Below are positions 26,905-35,085 of a stretch of 43,408 nt of DNA, one piece after another (the first letter of the stretch is position 1; every line of letters starts with the position of its first letter). Both the position numbers and the translations under genes were made by a program. The notes under the pieces were generated by a model. That model made no database searches and was not told the DNA's origin. It was given only the letters and a program-made list of their open reading frames with translations. Source of the stretch: JAJYSO01 sp964579505 (GTDB taxonomy: Bacteria > Bacteroidota > Bacteroidia > Flavobacteriales > Flavobacteriaceae); the NCBI GenBank assembly GCA_964579505.1, contig CAZOGC010000017.1, positions 1 to 43,408 on the forward strand, given 5' to 3'.

Positions 26905-26922
26905 TGTTAATGCAATTCAAAA

Positions 26923-28200
26923 TTAATAGGGGCATGTATGATGCTGAATATGGTATTCATAGTCTTCTTTAAAAAATTTAAGCGAACTCTGCAGCGGCTC
27001 CATCGCCCCGGGAGCCAAGGCACAGAATGTATTTCCGGGCGCCATATAAGAGGTCTCAAATTTTAATATTTCCAGGTGTTTTTCAATTCCTCGACCTTCT
27101 TCAATTGCCTTTAATATTTTTTCTGTCCACGGCAAGCCTTCTCGGCATGGGGTACACCATCCACAAGATTCTTGTGCAAAGAATTTTTCTAAGTTGTGCA
27201 CCATTCCTATGGGGCAGGTTTTATCGTCTAGCACGATAATAGTACCGGTTCCCATACGACTTCCGATAGCTGACGGACCTTCAAAATCCATTTTTACATC
27301 TAAATTCTCAGTGGTAATAAAATCGGTAGATCCGCCTCCGGGCAAACACGCTCTAAACTCATATCCATCTGCCATTCCGCCGGCATGTTCTTCTATAATT
27401 TCGCGCAGCGTAACCCCTAATGGCAGCTCCCATATATCGGGATTTTTTACACGGCCGCTAGCGCCATATAATTTAGTCCCTCCTCCTTTTTCTGAAAGGC
27501 TTAGATTGTTATACCATTCTGCTCCTTTTCTAAAAATATGAGGTACATTATTAAACGTTTCTACATTGTTAACAATGGTTGGTTTTCCAAAAAGCCCACT
27601 AACTTGCGGAAATGGTGGTTTGCTACGCGGGTTAGCTCGCCTTCCTTCCATGGCATTGAGAAGAGCTGTTTCTTCTCCACAGATATATCTTCCTACGCTT
27701 GTATGCAGGTGCATCTCTAGGCTAAAGTCTTTTCCCAGAATATTTTTACCCAAATAACCGGCAGCATATGCTTCTTGCAGCGCTTTTTCCATACGGTCTG
27801 CGGCCAAATGATATGCCCAACGCAGAAAAATAAATCCGGTAGGGGCCTGAATAGCGTAGGCACTAATTATCATTCCTTCTATTAACTGGTGGGGGTTTCC
27901 TTCTATCAGCAATCGGTCTTTAAACGTACCCGGCTCCATTTCATCACCGTTACAGACAATGTATTTTTGCTTAGGAGCATCTTTGCCCATAGGGACAAAA
28001 CTCCATTTTAATCCTGTAGGGAAACCGGCTCCTCCGCGTCCTCTTAAGTTAGAGGCTTTTACAACTTCTTGTACCTCAAGCGGGCTCATTTCTAATGCCT
28101 TTTTCAGGCCTTGATAGCCTCCTACCTTTTCGTACTCTTTTAGCGAAAGCCAAGAGCCATCACGCTTTATATGTTCTGTTAACGGTCTTTCTCGTTCCAT
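26923..28200 (-). CDS. nuoF: NADH-quinone oxidoreductase subunit F (NADH/FMN site)
   Basis: NuoF oxidises NADH, carries FMN and holds one 4Fe-4S cluster. The nucleotide-binding segments GRGGAGFPTGLKW (about residues 53-65) and CNGDEMEPGTFKDR, and the cluster motif ESCGWCTPCREG with a distal Cys in NTFCALAPGA, are all present. The 425-residue length is normal. It lies 18 nt after the start of the flanking nuoG unit and 6 nt after nuoE. Confidence 0.96.
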   Translation of the reverse strand: MERERPLTEHIKRDGSWLSLKEYEKVGGYQGLKKALEMSPLEVQEVVKASNLRGRGGAGFPTGLKWSFVPMGKDAPKQKYIVCNGDEMEPGTFKDRLLIEGNPHQLIEGMIISAYAIQAPTGFIFLRWAYHLAADRMEKALQEAYAAGYLGKNILGKDFSLEMHLHTSVGRYICGEETALLNAMEGRRANPRSKPPFPQVSGLFGKPTIVNNVETFNNVPHIFRKGAEWYNNLSLSEKGGGTKLYGASGRVKNPDIWELPLGVTLREIIEEHAGGMADGYEFRACLPGGGSTDFITTENLDVKMDFEGPSAIGSRMGTGTIIVLDDKTCPIGMVHNLEKFFAQESCGWCTPCREGLPWTEKILKAIEEGRGIEKHLEILKFETSYMAPGNTFCALAPGAMEPLQSSLKFFKEDYEYHIQHHTCPY

Positions 28201-28206
28201 TTTGGT

Positions 28207-28689
28207 CTATTTATAATTCTCCAAAATTTCGTCTAATTTTTCTACTGTCACATCGCGGTACAATTCTTTATCTACCTTTATGGTTGGCGCACTATCACAA
28301 GCTCCTAAGCACACAATGGGCAGTAAAGTAAACCGATCATCAGCTGTTGTTTGTCCCAACTCTATTTTCAGTTTATCTTTTAGGGCTTCTATTATTTTTT
28401 CGTACCCCATAATCCAGCAACTCACGCTGTCACAAACAAAAATTACGTGGCGCCCAACAGGTTGTCTAAAGATAATGTTATAGAAAGTAGCAATACCATC
28501 TATCTCATCTACTCCCATTTCTAAAACAGGTGCCAACTCTGCCAAAGCTTCGTCAGAAACCCATCTGTTGTGCTTTTGAACAACCTTTAGTGCATCTATA
28601 CAAGCTGCTCTTTTTTTAGGGACGTGCTTGAAATATTCTTCTATTTCTTTCCAAGCTTCAGCCGATATAACCTGTTTTGTTTCGTTCAT
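28207..28689 (-). CDS. nuoE: NADH-quinone oxidoreductase subunit E (2Fe-2S)
   Basis: A 160-residue thioredoxin-like 2Fe-2S subunit (cluster N1a). The four ligand cysteines lie in CDSVSC and CLGACD. The text between them (GQTTADDRFTLLPIVCLGACD) is close to the E. coli protein. An N-terminal helical bundle precedes the fold. It is 10 nt after nuoCD and 6 nt before nuoF. Confidence 0.95.
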   Translation of the reverse strand: MNETKQVISAEAWKEIEEYFKHVPKKRAACIDALKVVQKHNRWVSDEALAELAPVLEMGVDEIDGIATFYNIIFRQPVGRHVIFVCDSVSCWIMGYEKIIEALKDKLKIELGQTTADDRFTLLPIVCLGACDSAPTIKVDKELYRDVTVEKLDEILENYK

Positions 28690-28699
28690 TTTTTACTCT

Positions 28700-30448
28700 T
28701 TATCTGTCTACATCTGACAATACATAATCTACACTTCCTAAAATAGCCATCAAATCAGCAATGGTATAGCCTTTACTAATTTCGGGTACAAACTGAATAT
28801 GCGGAAATGATGGGGTGCGAATACGAGTTCTATACGATGCCGTACTGCCATCACTCACCAAGTAATACCCATTGTTTCCTTTGGTTGCTTCTACCGCCAT
28901 CAACACCTCATTAGGCGGAATAGCCGGCCCCCAAGAAACGCTGATAAAATGATGAATAAGCGTCTCAATATCTTGCATGGTGCGCTTTTTACGCGGCGGG
29001 GTGGTAAGTGGATGATCTGATTTAAAATGACCTTTCGGCATGTTTTGCAAACACTGTTCTACAATGCGTAAACTCTGTTTAATTTCTTCTACCCGTACTT
29101 TTGCCCGATCGTAGGCATCTCCATTTTCTGCAGTAGGAATATCAAAATCAAAATTTTCTATTCCCGAATATGGTTGTTTCTTTCTAAAATCCCACTCAAA
29201 ACCAGTAGCACGCAGTCCTACTCCGGTAACGCCCCATTCAATAGCTTCTTCAGTAGTATAAACCCCAATTCCTTCTGTTCTTCCTCTAAATATACTATTG
29301 CGCATAACCAATTTGTCATACAGCTTAAGCTGTTTGCGCATATAGCCTATAAATTCTTTTAGCATGGGCTCCCAACCCTCGGGAAGATCTTGGGCTACTC
29401 CCCCAATTCTAAACCAGTTGGGATGCATGCGGTCTCCGGTAATGGCTTGTATTATCTCAAAGAGCTTTTCACGGTCATTAAACATTAAAAAGACCGGGGT
29501 CATCATTCCTAAATCTTGTGCAAAAGTACCATACCACACCAAATGACTCGATATTCTAAACAACTCACTGGTCAATATCCTAATGTATTGTGCGCGTTGC
29601 GGAATTTCCATATTCGCCATCTTTTCGATGCCCATTACATACGGCAAATTATTCATTACTCCTCCTAAATATTCTACACGATCAGTATAGGGAATATAGG
29701 TGTGCCATGATTGGCGTTCGCCCATTTTTTCGGCTCCTCTATGATGAAAACCTATATCGGGTGCCAAATCGGTAATAATCTCTCCATCCATCTTTAAGAC
29801 AAAGCGCAACACCCCGTGGGTGCCCGGATGCTGGGGCCCTAGATTTAAAAACATCATCTCACCATCATCAGAGGTTTGATCCATTCCCCATTCTTCAGGT
29901 TTAAACTGTAAAAGGTCTTGTTGTCTAATCTCCTCGTCTGAAGGCAATTGAAAACGTCCCATTTCTGTAGCACGTGCGGGATGCGATTTGCGTAGCGGGT
30001 AGCCTTCCCAGTACAACGGCATCAGTATTCTTCGCAAGTTGGGATGTCCGTCGAATTTAACCCCAAACATGTCATACACTTCTCGCTCATACCAATTAGC
30101 CGATGGGAACACTTTGGTTAGCGTAGGCGCTACCGGATTGGTATCTGTAAACGGTACTTTGAGTCTAATGTACGTATTGCGCTCAAAAGAAAGCAGTGTG
30201 TATACAAGTGTATATTTACTGTCAGGTTGTCCATTTCTGTATTGTCGGGCTTGCTCGTCTATAGCTGTTAAATCATATAACATTTTATAGGGCCTCGGCA
30301 AATCGTTTTTTAGGAAGGCAATCAACGCTACAATGTTACCAGCGTCTATCCATAAGGTAGGAAAATCATCTGCTGTGGACTGTATAGCCAATATGCAGTT
30401 TTCAAATTTCTGCTTTATACTAGAAATGACATTTTCTTTCTCTGCCAT
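28700..30448 (-). CDS. nuoCD: NADH-quinone oxidoreductase fused subunit CD
   Basis: A single 582-residue protein joins the 30-kDa subunit (NuoC, about residues 1-180; NWYEREVYDMFGVKFDGHPNLRRIL) to the 49-kDa subunit (NuoD, about 200-582; NLGPQHPGTHGVLR, DIGFHHRGAEK, SDGSTASYRTRIRTPSF). The quinone-site His of QHPGTHG is present. The linker is short and continuous, with no frameshift sign. Fusion of C and D is the E. coli arrangement; many Bacteroidota that I recall have separate nuoC and nuoD genes. Confidence 0.95.
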   Translation of the reverse strand: MAEKENVISSIKQKFENCILAIQSTADDFPTLWIDAGNIVALIAFLKNDLPRPYKMLYDLTAIDEQARQYRNGQPDSKYTLVYTLLSFERNTYIRLKVPFTDTNPVAPTLTKVFPSANWYEREVYDMFGVKFDGHPNLRRILMPLYWEGYPLRKSHPARATEMGRFQLPSDEEIRQQDLLQFKPEEWGMDQTSDDGEMMFLNLGPQHPGTHGVLRFVLKMDGEIITDLAPDIGFHHRGAEKMGERQSWHTYIPYTDRVEYLGGVMNNLPYVMGIEKMANMEIPQRAQYIRILTSELFRISSHLVWYGTFAQDLGMMTPVFLMFNDREKLFEIIQAITGDRMHPNWFRIGGVAQDLPEGWEPMLKEFIGYMRKQLKLYDKLVMRNSIFRGRTEGIGVYTTEEAIEWGVTGVGLRATGFEWDFRKKQPYSGIENFDFDIPTAENGDAYDRAKVRVEEIKQSLRIVEQCLQNMPKGHFKSDHPLTTPPRKKRTMQDIETLIHHFISVSWGPAIPPNEVLMAVEATKGNNGYYLVSDGSTASYRTRIRTPSFPHIQFVPEISKGYTIADLMAILGSVDYVLSDVDR

Positions 30449-30483
30449 AATTGTTTTAAAATCTTATTAAGAAGGCCCACTCT

Positions 30484-31122
30484 CTACACCGTATCAGGTG
30501 AACGCAAGTCTGTCATTTTTTTTCGTTCTTCTCGTTTTTGATCCTTCATTGAAGGCATAATTGATTTGTGTATACGTTGATCACCTATCACCCAATTAAG
30601 CGGTCTTTTTTCAGTTCCTATTTTATCTCTTAACCTGATTAATCCTTCTAAAAAAGCATCGGGCCTTGGGGGGCAACCCGGTACATACACATCTACCGGT
30701 ATAAATTTATCAACCCCTTGCACTACGCTATAGATATCATACATTCCTCCAGAATTGGCACAAGATCCCATAGATATTACCCAACGCGGCGCCATCATTT
30801 GTTCATAAAGTCGTTTAATAACCGGTGCCATTTTCATAAATACTGTTCCGGCTACAATCATCATATCGGCTTCACGTGGCGTGCCGCGAATAACCTCAGC
30901 TCCAAATCTAGAGATATCATATTTACTGGTTATACTGGTTGCCATTTCTACATAACAACAAGACAATCCGAAATTAAAAGGCCAAATAGAATTTTTTCGT
31001 CCCCAGTTTATCAAATCATCCATACGGGTAAGTACAACCGATTTTTGAATGGTTTCTTCAAAAGAACTATTGCCTTGTAATACGTCTGTAGGGGTTTTAG
31101 CCGGGGTAGTCCACCACTTCAT
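30484..31122 (-). CDS. nuoB: NADH-quinone oxidoreductase subunit B (N2 cluster)
   Basis: NuoB carries the terminal 4Fe-4S cluster N2 that reduces quinone. The ligands are the tandem cysteines of LSCCYVE, and Cys in GSCANSGGMYD and PGCPPRPD. The 212-residue protein also has the E. coli-like C-terminal tail with KREERKKMTDLRSPDTV. It overlaps nuoA by 4 nt upstream. Confidence 0.96.
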   Translation of the reverse strand: MKWWTTPAKTPTDVLQGNSSFEETIQKSVVLTRMDDLINWGRKNSIWPFNFGLSCCYVEMATSITSKYDISRFGAEVIRGTPREADMMIVAGTVFMKMAPVIKRLYEQMMAPRWVISMGSCANSGGMYDIYSVVQGVDKFIPVDVYVPGCPPRPDAFLEGLIRLRDKIGTEKRPLNWVIGDQRIHKSIMPSMKDQKREERKKMTDLRSPDTV

Positions 31123-31550
31123 GCTTTTTCGTTTTTAATTTTGTGATATGCTTTTAATATTTTCTTTCCGTTAGGACCAAATTCTAGGGCACCGATACGC
31201 CACAAATACACTAATACTGCCAACAAATCAACAATAAAAGTAAGTATGGCCACATAGCCCGCCCAACCTGCATCTTTTACCGCAATAGCCCATGAAACAA
31301 TAAATACCGTTTCTATATCGAATATAACAAAAAACATGGCTATGGCATAAAAGTGAATTGAAAACCGCATACGGGCAGAACCGGTAGGTTTTACGCCCGA
31401 TTCAAAAATCTCATCAGTCTGTTGTTCTGAATGTCTCTCCCCCAGATAATAGGACAAGACGAGCATTCCGGCAGCCAAAATAACTGCCACAATCACATAA
31501 ACCAATAAAGGCCATAAAGCTGTATTCGACAAAAGGTGCATATTTCTCAA
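31119..31550 (-). CDS. nuoA: NADH-quinone oxidoreductase subunit A
   Basis: First gene of the complex I operon: a 143-residue membrane subunit with three helices. The conserved loop FESGVKPTGSARMRFSIHFY and helix AMFFVIFDIETVF, with acidic residues near the quinone cavity, identify it. Its end overlaps nuoB by 4 nt. An exact TAnnTTTG box could not be found in the 400 bp upstream, so the operon promoter is unplaced. Confidence 0.94.
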   Translation of the reverse strand: MRNMHLLSNTALWPLLVYVIVAVILAAGMLVLSYYLGERHSEQQTDEIFESGVKPTGSARMRFSIHFYAIAMFFVIFDIETVFIVSWAIAVKDAGWAGYVAILTFIVDLLAVLVYLWRIGALEFGPNGKKILKAYHKIKNEKA

Positions 31551-31970
31551 TTATTTTACATTTATGAGAAATGATGAGTTGGTAATTACTCAAACCGGTT
31601 AATTGCTCTTACAACCTCTATCTATCAACACCACGATGAGCTTAAATCGGAAAGTCTTTGGTAAACAGCATGCAGAAAAGTTGAAAATTTAGCCCCGCTG
31701 TTTGTCTTCCTCACCACTATTCTTCCACAATATTAGACAAAATAAATCTTAAATAAAAAATGGGTGTTTTTGTGCTATTTTTGATAGATTACACTTAACC
31801 TATTGATAGCCAATTTTATAAACAAAAAAAGGGTCTATTTAGAAAGGGTTTAAATTACGTTTTTTACGAAAAACAGTAGATTCTGCGTGGCTGATAAGCC
31901 TAAAATAATGTAAAAAAATAGGAAATTGATTTACTAATGAACGATGCCGTTATTAACAAAAACCACAAAC
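31551..31970. other. Non-coding region upstream of nuoA
   Basis: About 420 bp with no credible reading frame on either strand. It must hold the nuo promoter, but I cannot place it. One inverted repeat is visible, AAACAGC (31663-31669) with GCTGTTT (31697-31703), about 110-150 nt from the nuoA start, with a 27-nt interval. The left part grades into the degenerate first copy of the 100-bp repeat. Confidence 0.5.
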
Positions 31971-32514
31971 TAACGCCCTTTGTTTTTGCTTTTAGTCGCT
32001 TTTGAATACCTACGCAGGATTGCTTCGCGCTCCTTTTCCATCGGTGTTGCCAATAAAAAACGCATGGGCTAACGCCCTCTGTTTTTTGTTTTTAGTAGCT
32101 TTTGAATACCAATGCAGGATTGCTTCGCGCTCCTTTTCCATCGGTGTTGCCAATAAAAAACACACGGGCTAACGCTCTCTGTTTTTTGTTTTTAGTAGCT
32201 TTTGAATACCTATGCAGGATTGCTTCGCCTTCCTTTGCCATCGGTGTTGCCAATAAAAAACGCATGGGCTAACGCCCTTTGTTTTTTGTTTTTAGTCGCT
32301 TTTGAATACCTATGCAGGATTGCTTCGCCTTCCTTTGCCATCGGTGTTGCCANNNNNNNNNNNNNNNNNNNNNNNNNNNNNNNNNNNNNNNNNNNNNNNN
32401 NNNNNNNNNNNNNNNNNNNNNNNNNNNNNNNNNNNNNNNNNNNNNNNNNNNNATAAAAAACGCATGGGCTAATGCCCTTTGTTTTTTGTTTTTAGTCGCT
32501 TTTGAATACCTACG
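31971..32514. repeat. Tandem array of a ~100-bp repeat, interrupted by an assembly gap
   Basis: Units begin with TAACGCCCT at 31971, 32070, 32170 and 32270, and with the variant TAATGCCCT at 32470. Unit lengths are 99, 100, 100, one broken by the gap, and a final partial copy of about 44 bp. Each unit has a GGGC-TAAC-GCCC mini-palindrome across the junction, a T-rich stretch with TTTTTAGT, a GCAGGATTGCTTCGC segment and CATCGGTGTTGCCAATAAAA. Units 1-2 share GCTTCGCGCTCCTTTTCC and units 3-4 share GCTTCGCCTTCCTTTGCC, so the array grew by local duplication. The 100-bp period is not a multiple of 3 and no coding is proposed. Confidence 0.93.
32353..32452. other. Assembly gap of exactly 100 N inside the repeat array
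   Basis: One hundred N bases, a conventional placeholder for unknown length. The bases left and right join in phase: 83 bases of unit 4 before the gap plus 17 after it make exactly one 100-bp unit. The true array could therefore hold any whole number of extra units, including none. Confidence 0.98.
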
Positions 32515-32534
32515 GTATCCAACGCTTCTAAACA

Positions 32535-32563
32535 AAAAACCGCATTGAAAGATGCGGTTTTTT
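32535..32563 (-). terminator. Intrinsic terminator after tRNA-Arg
   Basis: AAAAACCGCAT (32535-32545) pairs with ATGCGGTTTTT (32552-32562) around a 6-nt loop, with A and T runs on either side. It lies just downstream of the minus-strand tRNA gene. The symmetry would also allow rightward termination. Confidence 0.85.
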
Positions 32564-32571
32564 GAGGGTCG

Positions 32572-32645
32572 TGATCGCAGCAGGATTCGAACCTGCGACC
32601 GTCTGCTTAGAAGGCAGATGCTCTATCCAGCTGAGCTATGCGACC
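32572..32645 (-). tRNA. tRNA-Arg (anticodon TCT)
   Basis: The minus strand folds as a complete tRNA: acceptor GGTCGCA with TGCGATC (one G-T pair), D-arm GCTC...GAGC, anticodon stem TCTGC/GCAGA with loop CTTCTAA and anticodon TCT, and T-arm GCAGG-TTCGAAT-CCTGC. The discriminator base is A. No CCA is encoded. It lies 59 nt downstream of the DUF58 gene on the same strand. Confidence 0.96.
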
Positions 32646-32704
32646 AAAAGCGGTGCAAATATATTAATCCTGTTCATTTAAATCATTTGCAAAACCTATT
32701 TTTT

Positions 32705-34036
32705 TTAAAAGAGTCCTCTAGATTTTAATTCTAGGTACTTATTGATGGTCTTTACGGTCAATTCTTGCGGAGATGTCAGTATGGCTTGTATCCCATTTCG
32801 CCTCAATTCTTTCAACATTTTTTCCTTATCATCTTTAAACTGTCGGGCTATGGTTTGATCGTATACCTCAGAAAGGGTTGAAGCCGGTTTTTCTATCAAT
32901 TCTTCTAACTCTGTATTCTCAAAAAAGATAAGCACTAACAAATGCTTTTTTGCAATAGCCTTATAATACGGAAGTTGTCTTTTTAAAGAAGAAAAATGTT
33001 CAAAATTAGTATAGAGCATAAGTAGGCTACGCTGTGTTACTTTTCGCTTTAAATGCGCATATAATAGCCCCATATCATTGTCTAAAAATTGCGTATCAAT
33101 ATTGTATAGGGTTTCTAAAATCTTATTGAGATAGGTTTTTTTACTACTGGCCGGTAAAAAATTATTGACCGTATGCGCATATGTCAACATACCCACTTTA
33201 TCGTTTTTTTTAAGCGCTATATTAGAAAAAGCCAGGGTACTGTTGATGGCATAATCGAGTAATTTTAATCCTTCAAAAGGCATTTTCATAACACGCCCCG
33301 CATTGATAATGGAGTAAATTGGCTGTGATTTTGCATCTTGGTATTGATTTACCATCAATTTGCCGTGTTTGGCCGTAGCTTTCCAATTAAGGGTTCTGAT
33401 ATCATCTCCGCGCACATAATTTTTGATTTGCTCAAACTCCATTGTATGGCCAATCCTTCTTATTTTTTTTAAACCATAGGTCGAAATTTTCTGATCGATG
33501 GCCAAGAAATCATATTTACGCATTTGTATAAACGACGGGTACACTTTTACCATCTGTTGATTTTGAAAAGAATATCGTCTTTTAACCAATTCTAGGCGAG
33601 TAGCTACATACGTATTTAGTTTTCCAAAAACATATTCTCCTCTATCAACCGGCTTTAAGGTGTATTGATAGGTAGCTTTTTCTTTTCCCGGAATAGTTAG
33701 TGTTTTTAAAAAATCTCGTTTTTGAAATTGTTCAGGTAATTCATCTATAATCGTCACCCGAACCATAAAACCATACTTGTTTTGAAAAGTCAACTTTACC
33801 GGATTACTATCGCTATTTGAAAATTTATCCGGTAAGATTCGTTCTGCCACAAAAGAAGTTTGTGTGTATAAAGCCGTTACGTCGGCTAATCCTAAAAGAG
33901 CCAGTAATAAAACCAATACCCAATTTACGGCAAAGAGCCAATGCACCCAAAAAGACAGTACAAAGAGCAAAGCCAAGGTAAAAACAGCGTAGAAAAAACG
34001 CGAACTGAGGTAAAGTGATTTTATAAATTTTAGCAC
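32705..34036 (-). CDS. DUF58 domain-containing protein
   Basis: A 443-residue membrane-anchored protein with two adjacent N-terminal helices (about residues 12-55). A beta-rich region follows, then the DUF58 core with GDDIRTLNWKATAKHGKLMVNQYQD (about 210-235). The C-terminal half resembles a von Willebrand A-type fold. In cells carrying such clusters, MoxR ATPases pair with DUF58/VWA proteins, probably as chaperone-like partners. It is the last gene of the cluster, 2 nt after the MoxR gene. Its exact role is not established, and I make no claim beyond the family. Confidence 0.88.
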   Translation of the reverse strand: MLKFIKSLYLSSRFFYAVFTLALLFVLSFWVHWLFAVNWVLVLLLALLGLADVTALYTQTSFVAERILPDKFSNSDSNPVKLTFQNKYGFMVRVTIIDELPEQFQKRDFLKTLTIPGKEKATYQYTLKPVDRGEYVFGKLNTYVATRLELVKRRYSFQNQQMVKVYPSFIQMRKYDFLAIDQKISTYGLKKIRRIGHTMEFEQIKNYVRGDDIRTLNWKATAKHGKLMVNQYQDAKSQPIYSIINAGRVMKMPFEGLKLLDYAINSTLAFSNIALKKNDKVGMLTYAHTVNNFLPASSKKTYLNKILETLYNIDTQFLDNDMGLLYAHLKRKVTQRSLLMLYTNFEHFSSLKRQLPYYKAIAKKHLLVLIFFENTELEELIEKPASTLSEVYDQTIARQFKDDKEKMLKELRRNGIQAILTSPQELTVKTINKYLELKSRGLF

Positions 34037-34038
34037 TT

Positions 34039-35085
34039 CTATCGTGGAATTTCAATAGATTGGGTAATCATTTGTATAACATTTTCAGTCTTCAGGCCTT
34101 CCATTTCTCGTTCAGGAGATAACACAATGCGGTGTCCCAGCACCGGGTTTAAGGTTCGTTTTACATCTTCCGGCAAGACAAAATCGCGCCCATTAATAGC
34201 GGCAAAGGCTTTAGCCGCATCCATAATGGCAAGAGACGCCCGTGGGGAGGCCCCCAAAAATAGGTGTGGATGGTTGCGAGTTTTATCTACTATTTTAGCA
34301 ATGTAGTTTACAATTTTATCTTCTATAACAATTTCGTGTAATTGTGTTTTGTATTTCTGGATAGCTTGTGGAGATAAAACCGGGGTTACCGCTTCTAAAG
34401 GTTTGGTTTGTTTGCGTTTATGGTGCGTTTGTAAAATCTTTACCTCTTCTTCAAAAGAAGGATAGGTTACTTTTATTTTAAACAAAAATCGGTCTAACTG
34501 AGCTTCAGGCAAAGCGTAAGTTCCTTCCTGCTCTATGGGGTTTTGCGTAGCCAACACCATAAAAGGCGGTTCCATTTCATATTGTTGTCCATCTATGGTA
34601 ATCTGGCGTTCTTCCATCACCTCAAAAAGAGCCGCTTGGGTTTTTGCCGGGGCGCGGTTTATTTCGTCAATAAGCACTATGTTAGAAAAAATAGGCCCCT
34701 GTTTAAACTCAAAATCTGTGTTTTGTTCGTTTAAAATTGACGTCCCTAAAACATCACTCGGCATTAAATCCGGTGTAAATTGAATACGGCTAAATCCTGT
34801 TTTTAAACATTTGGCAAAAAGTTTAGCCGTTAATGTCTTGGCTATTCCGGGCACCCCTTCTATCAGCACATGACCGTTGGCTAACAAGCCTACAATTAAT
34901 AGCTCTACAAACTCCTCTTGCCCCACAATTACTTTGGCCAGCTGCTCTTTTAGCTGTTGTACCGACGTTTTGAGCTCTTCTAGCGGAATTCGGTTGGTGA
35001 AATTGAGTTCTTCTGCTGATTTATTGGAAGTATGTTGTTCTTTATTAGCCGGTTCTTCCGGGTGTTGGTTTACTTCATTTTCCAT
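34039..35085 (-). CDS. MoxR-family AAA+ ATPase
   Basis: A 348-residue cytoplasmic AAA+ protein. Walker A is in GVPGIAKTLTAKLF (around residues 78-91). Walker B is IVLIDEINRAPAKTQAALFEVMEE, sensor 1 is LATQNPIEQEGTY, and the arginine-finger region is PEAQLDRFLFKI. It belongs to the MoxR class that acts with VWA/DUF58 proteins on maturation of other complexes. The ATG overlaps the stop of the DUF4350 gene by 1 nt (TAATG). The first ~35 residues are polar and likely flexible. Confidence 0.93.
   Translation of the reverse strand: MENEVNQHPEEPANKEQHTSNKSAEELNFTNRIPLEELKTSVQQLKEQLAKVIVGQEEFVELLIVGLLANGHVLIEGVPGIAKTLTAKLFAKCLKTGFSRIQFTPDLMPSDVLGTSILNEQNTDFEFKQGPIFSNIVLIDEINRAPAKTQAALFEVMEERQITIDGQQYEMEPPFMVLATQNPIEQEGTYALPEAQLDRFLFKIKVTYPSFEEEVKILQTHHKRKQTKPLEAVTPVLSPQAIQKYKTQLHEIVIEDKIVNYIAKIVDKTRNHPHLFLGASPRASLAIMDAAKAFAAINGRDFVLPEDVKRTLNPVLGHRIVLSPEREMEGLKTENVIQMITQSIEIPR

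Noticed and set aside
28700..30448. Possibility that the NuoCD fusion is an assembly or frameshift artefact
   Set aside because: The frame is continuous with a natural linker, and other subunits also look E. coli-like, where the fusion is normal.
31705..31740. GTGG motifs spaced 10 nt on the minus strand, similar to MraZ-type operators, upstream of nuoA
   Set aside because: Only two weak copies, no third copy, and no link between MraZ and complex I genes.
31971..32514. Idea that the repeats are attC sites of an integron array
   Set aside because: The units lack the paired inverted arms and GTTRRRY/RYYYAAC cores of attC sites and contain no cassette genes; the distant recombinase lacks the integron-integrase-specific segment.
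31971..32514. Idea that the array is a CRISPR
   Set aside because: Whole 100-bp units repeat without unique spacers of constant size and there are no cas genes nearby.
32202..32548. Open frames across the 100-bp repeats
   Set aside because: They run through the N gap, shift frame with the 100-bp period and resemble no protein; the region is repeat DNA.
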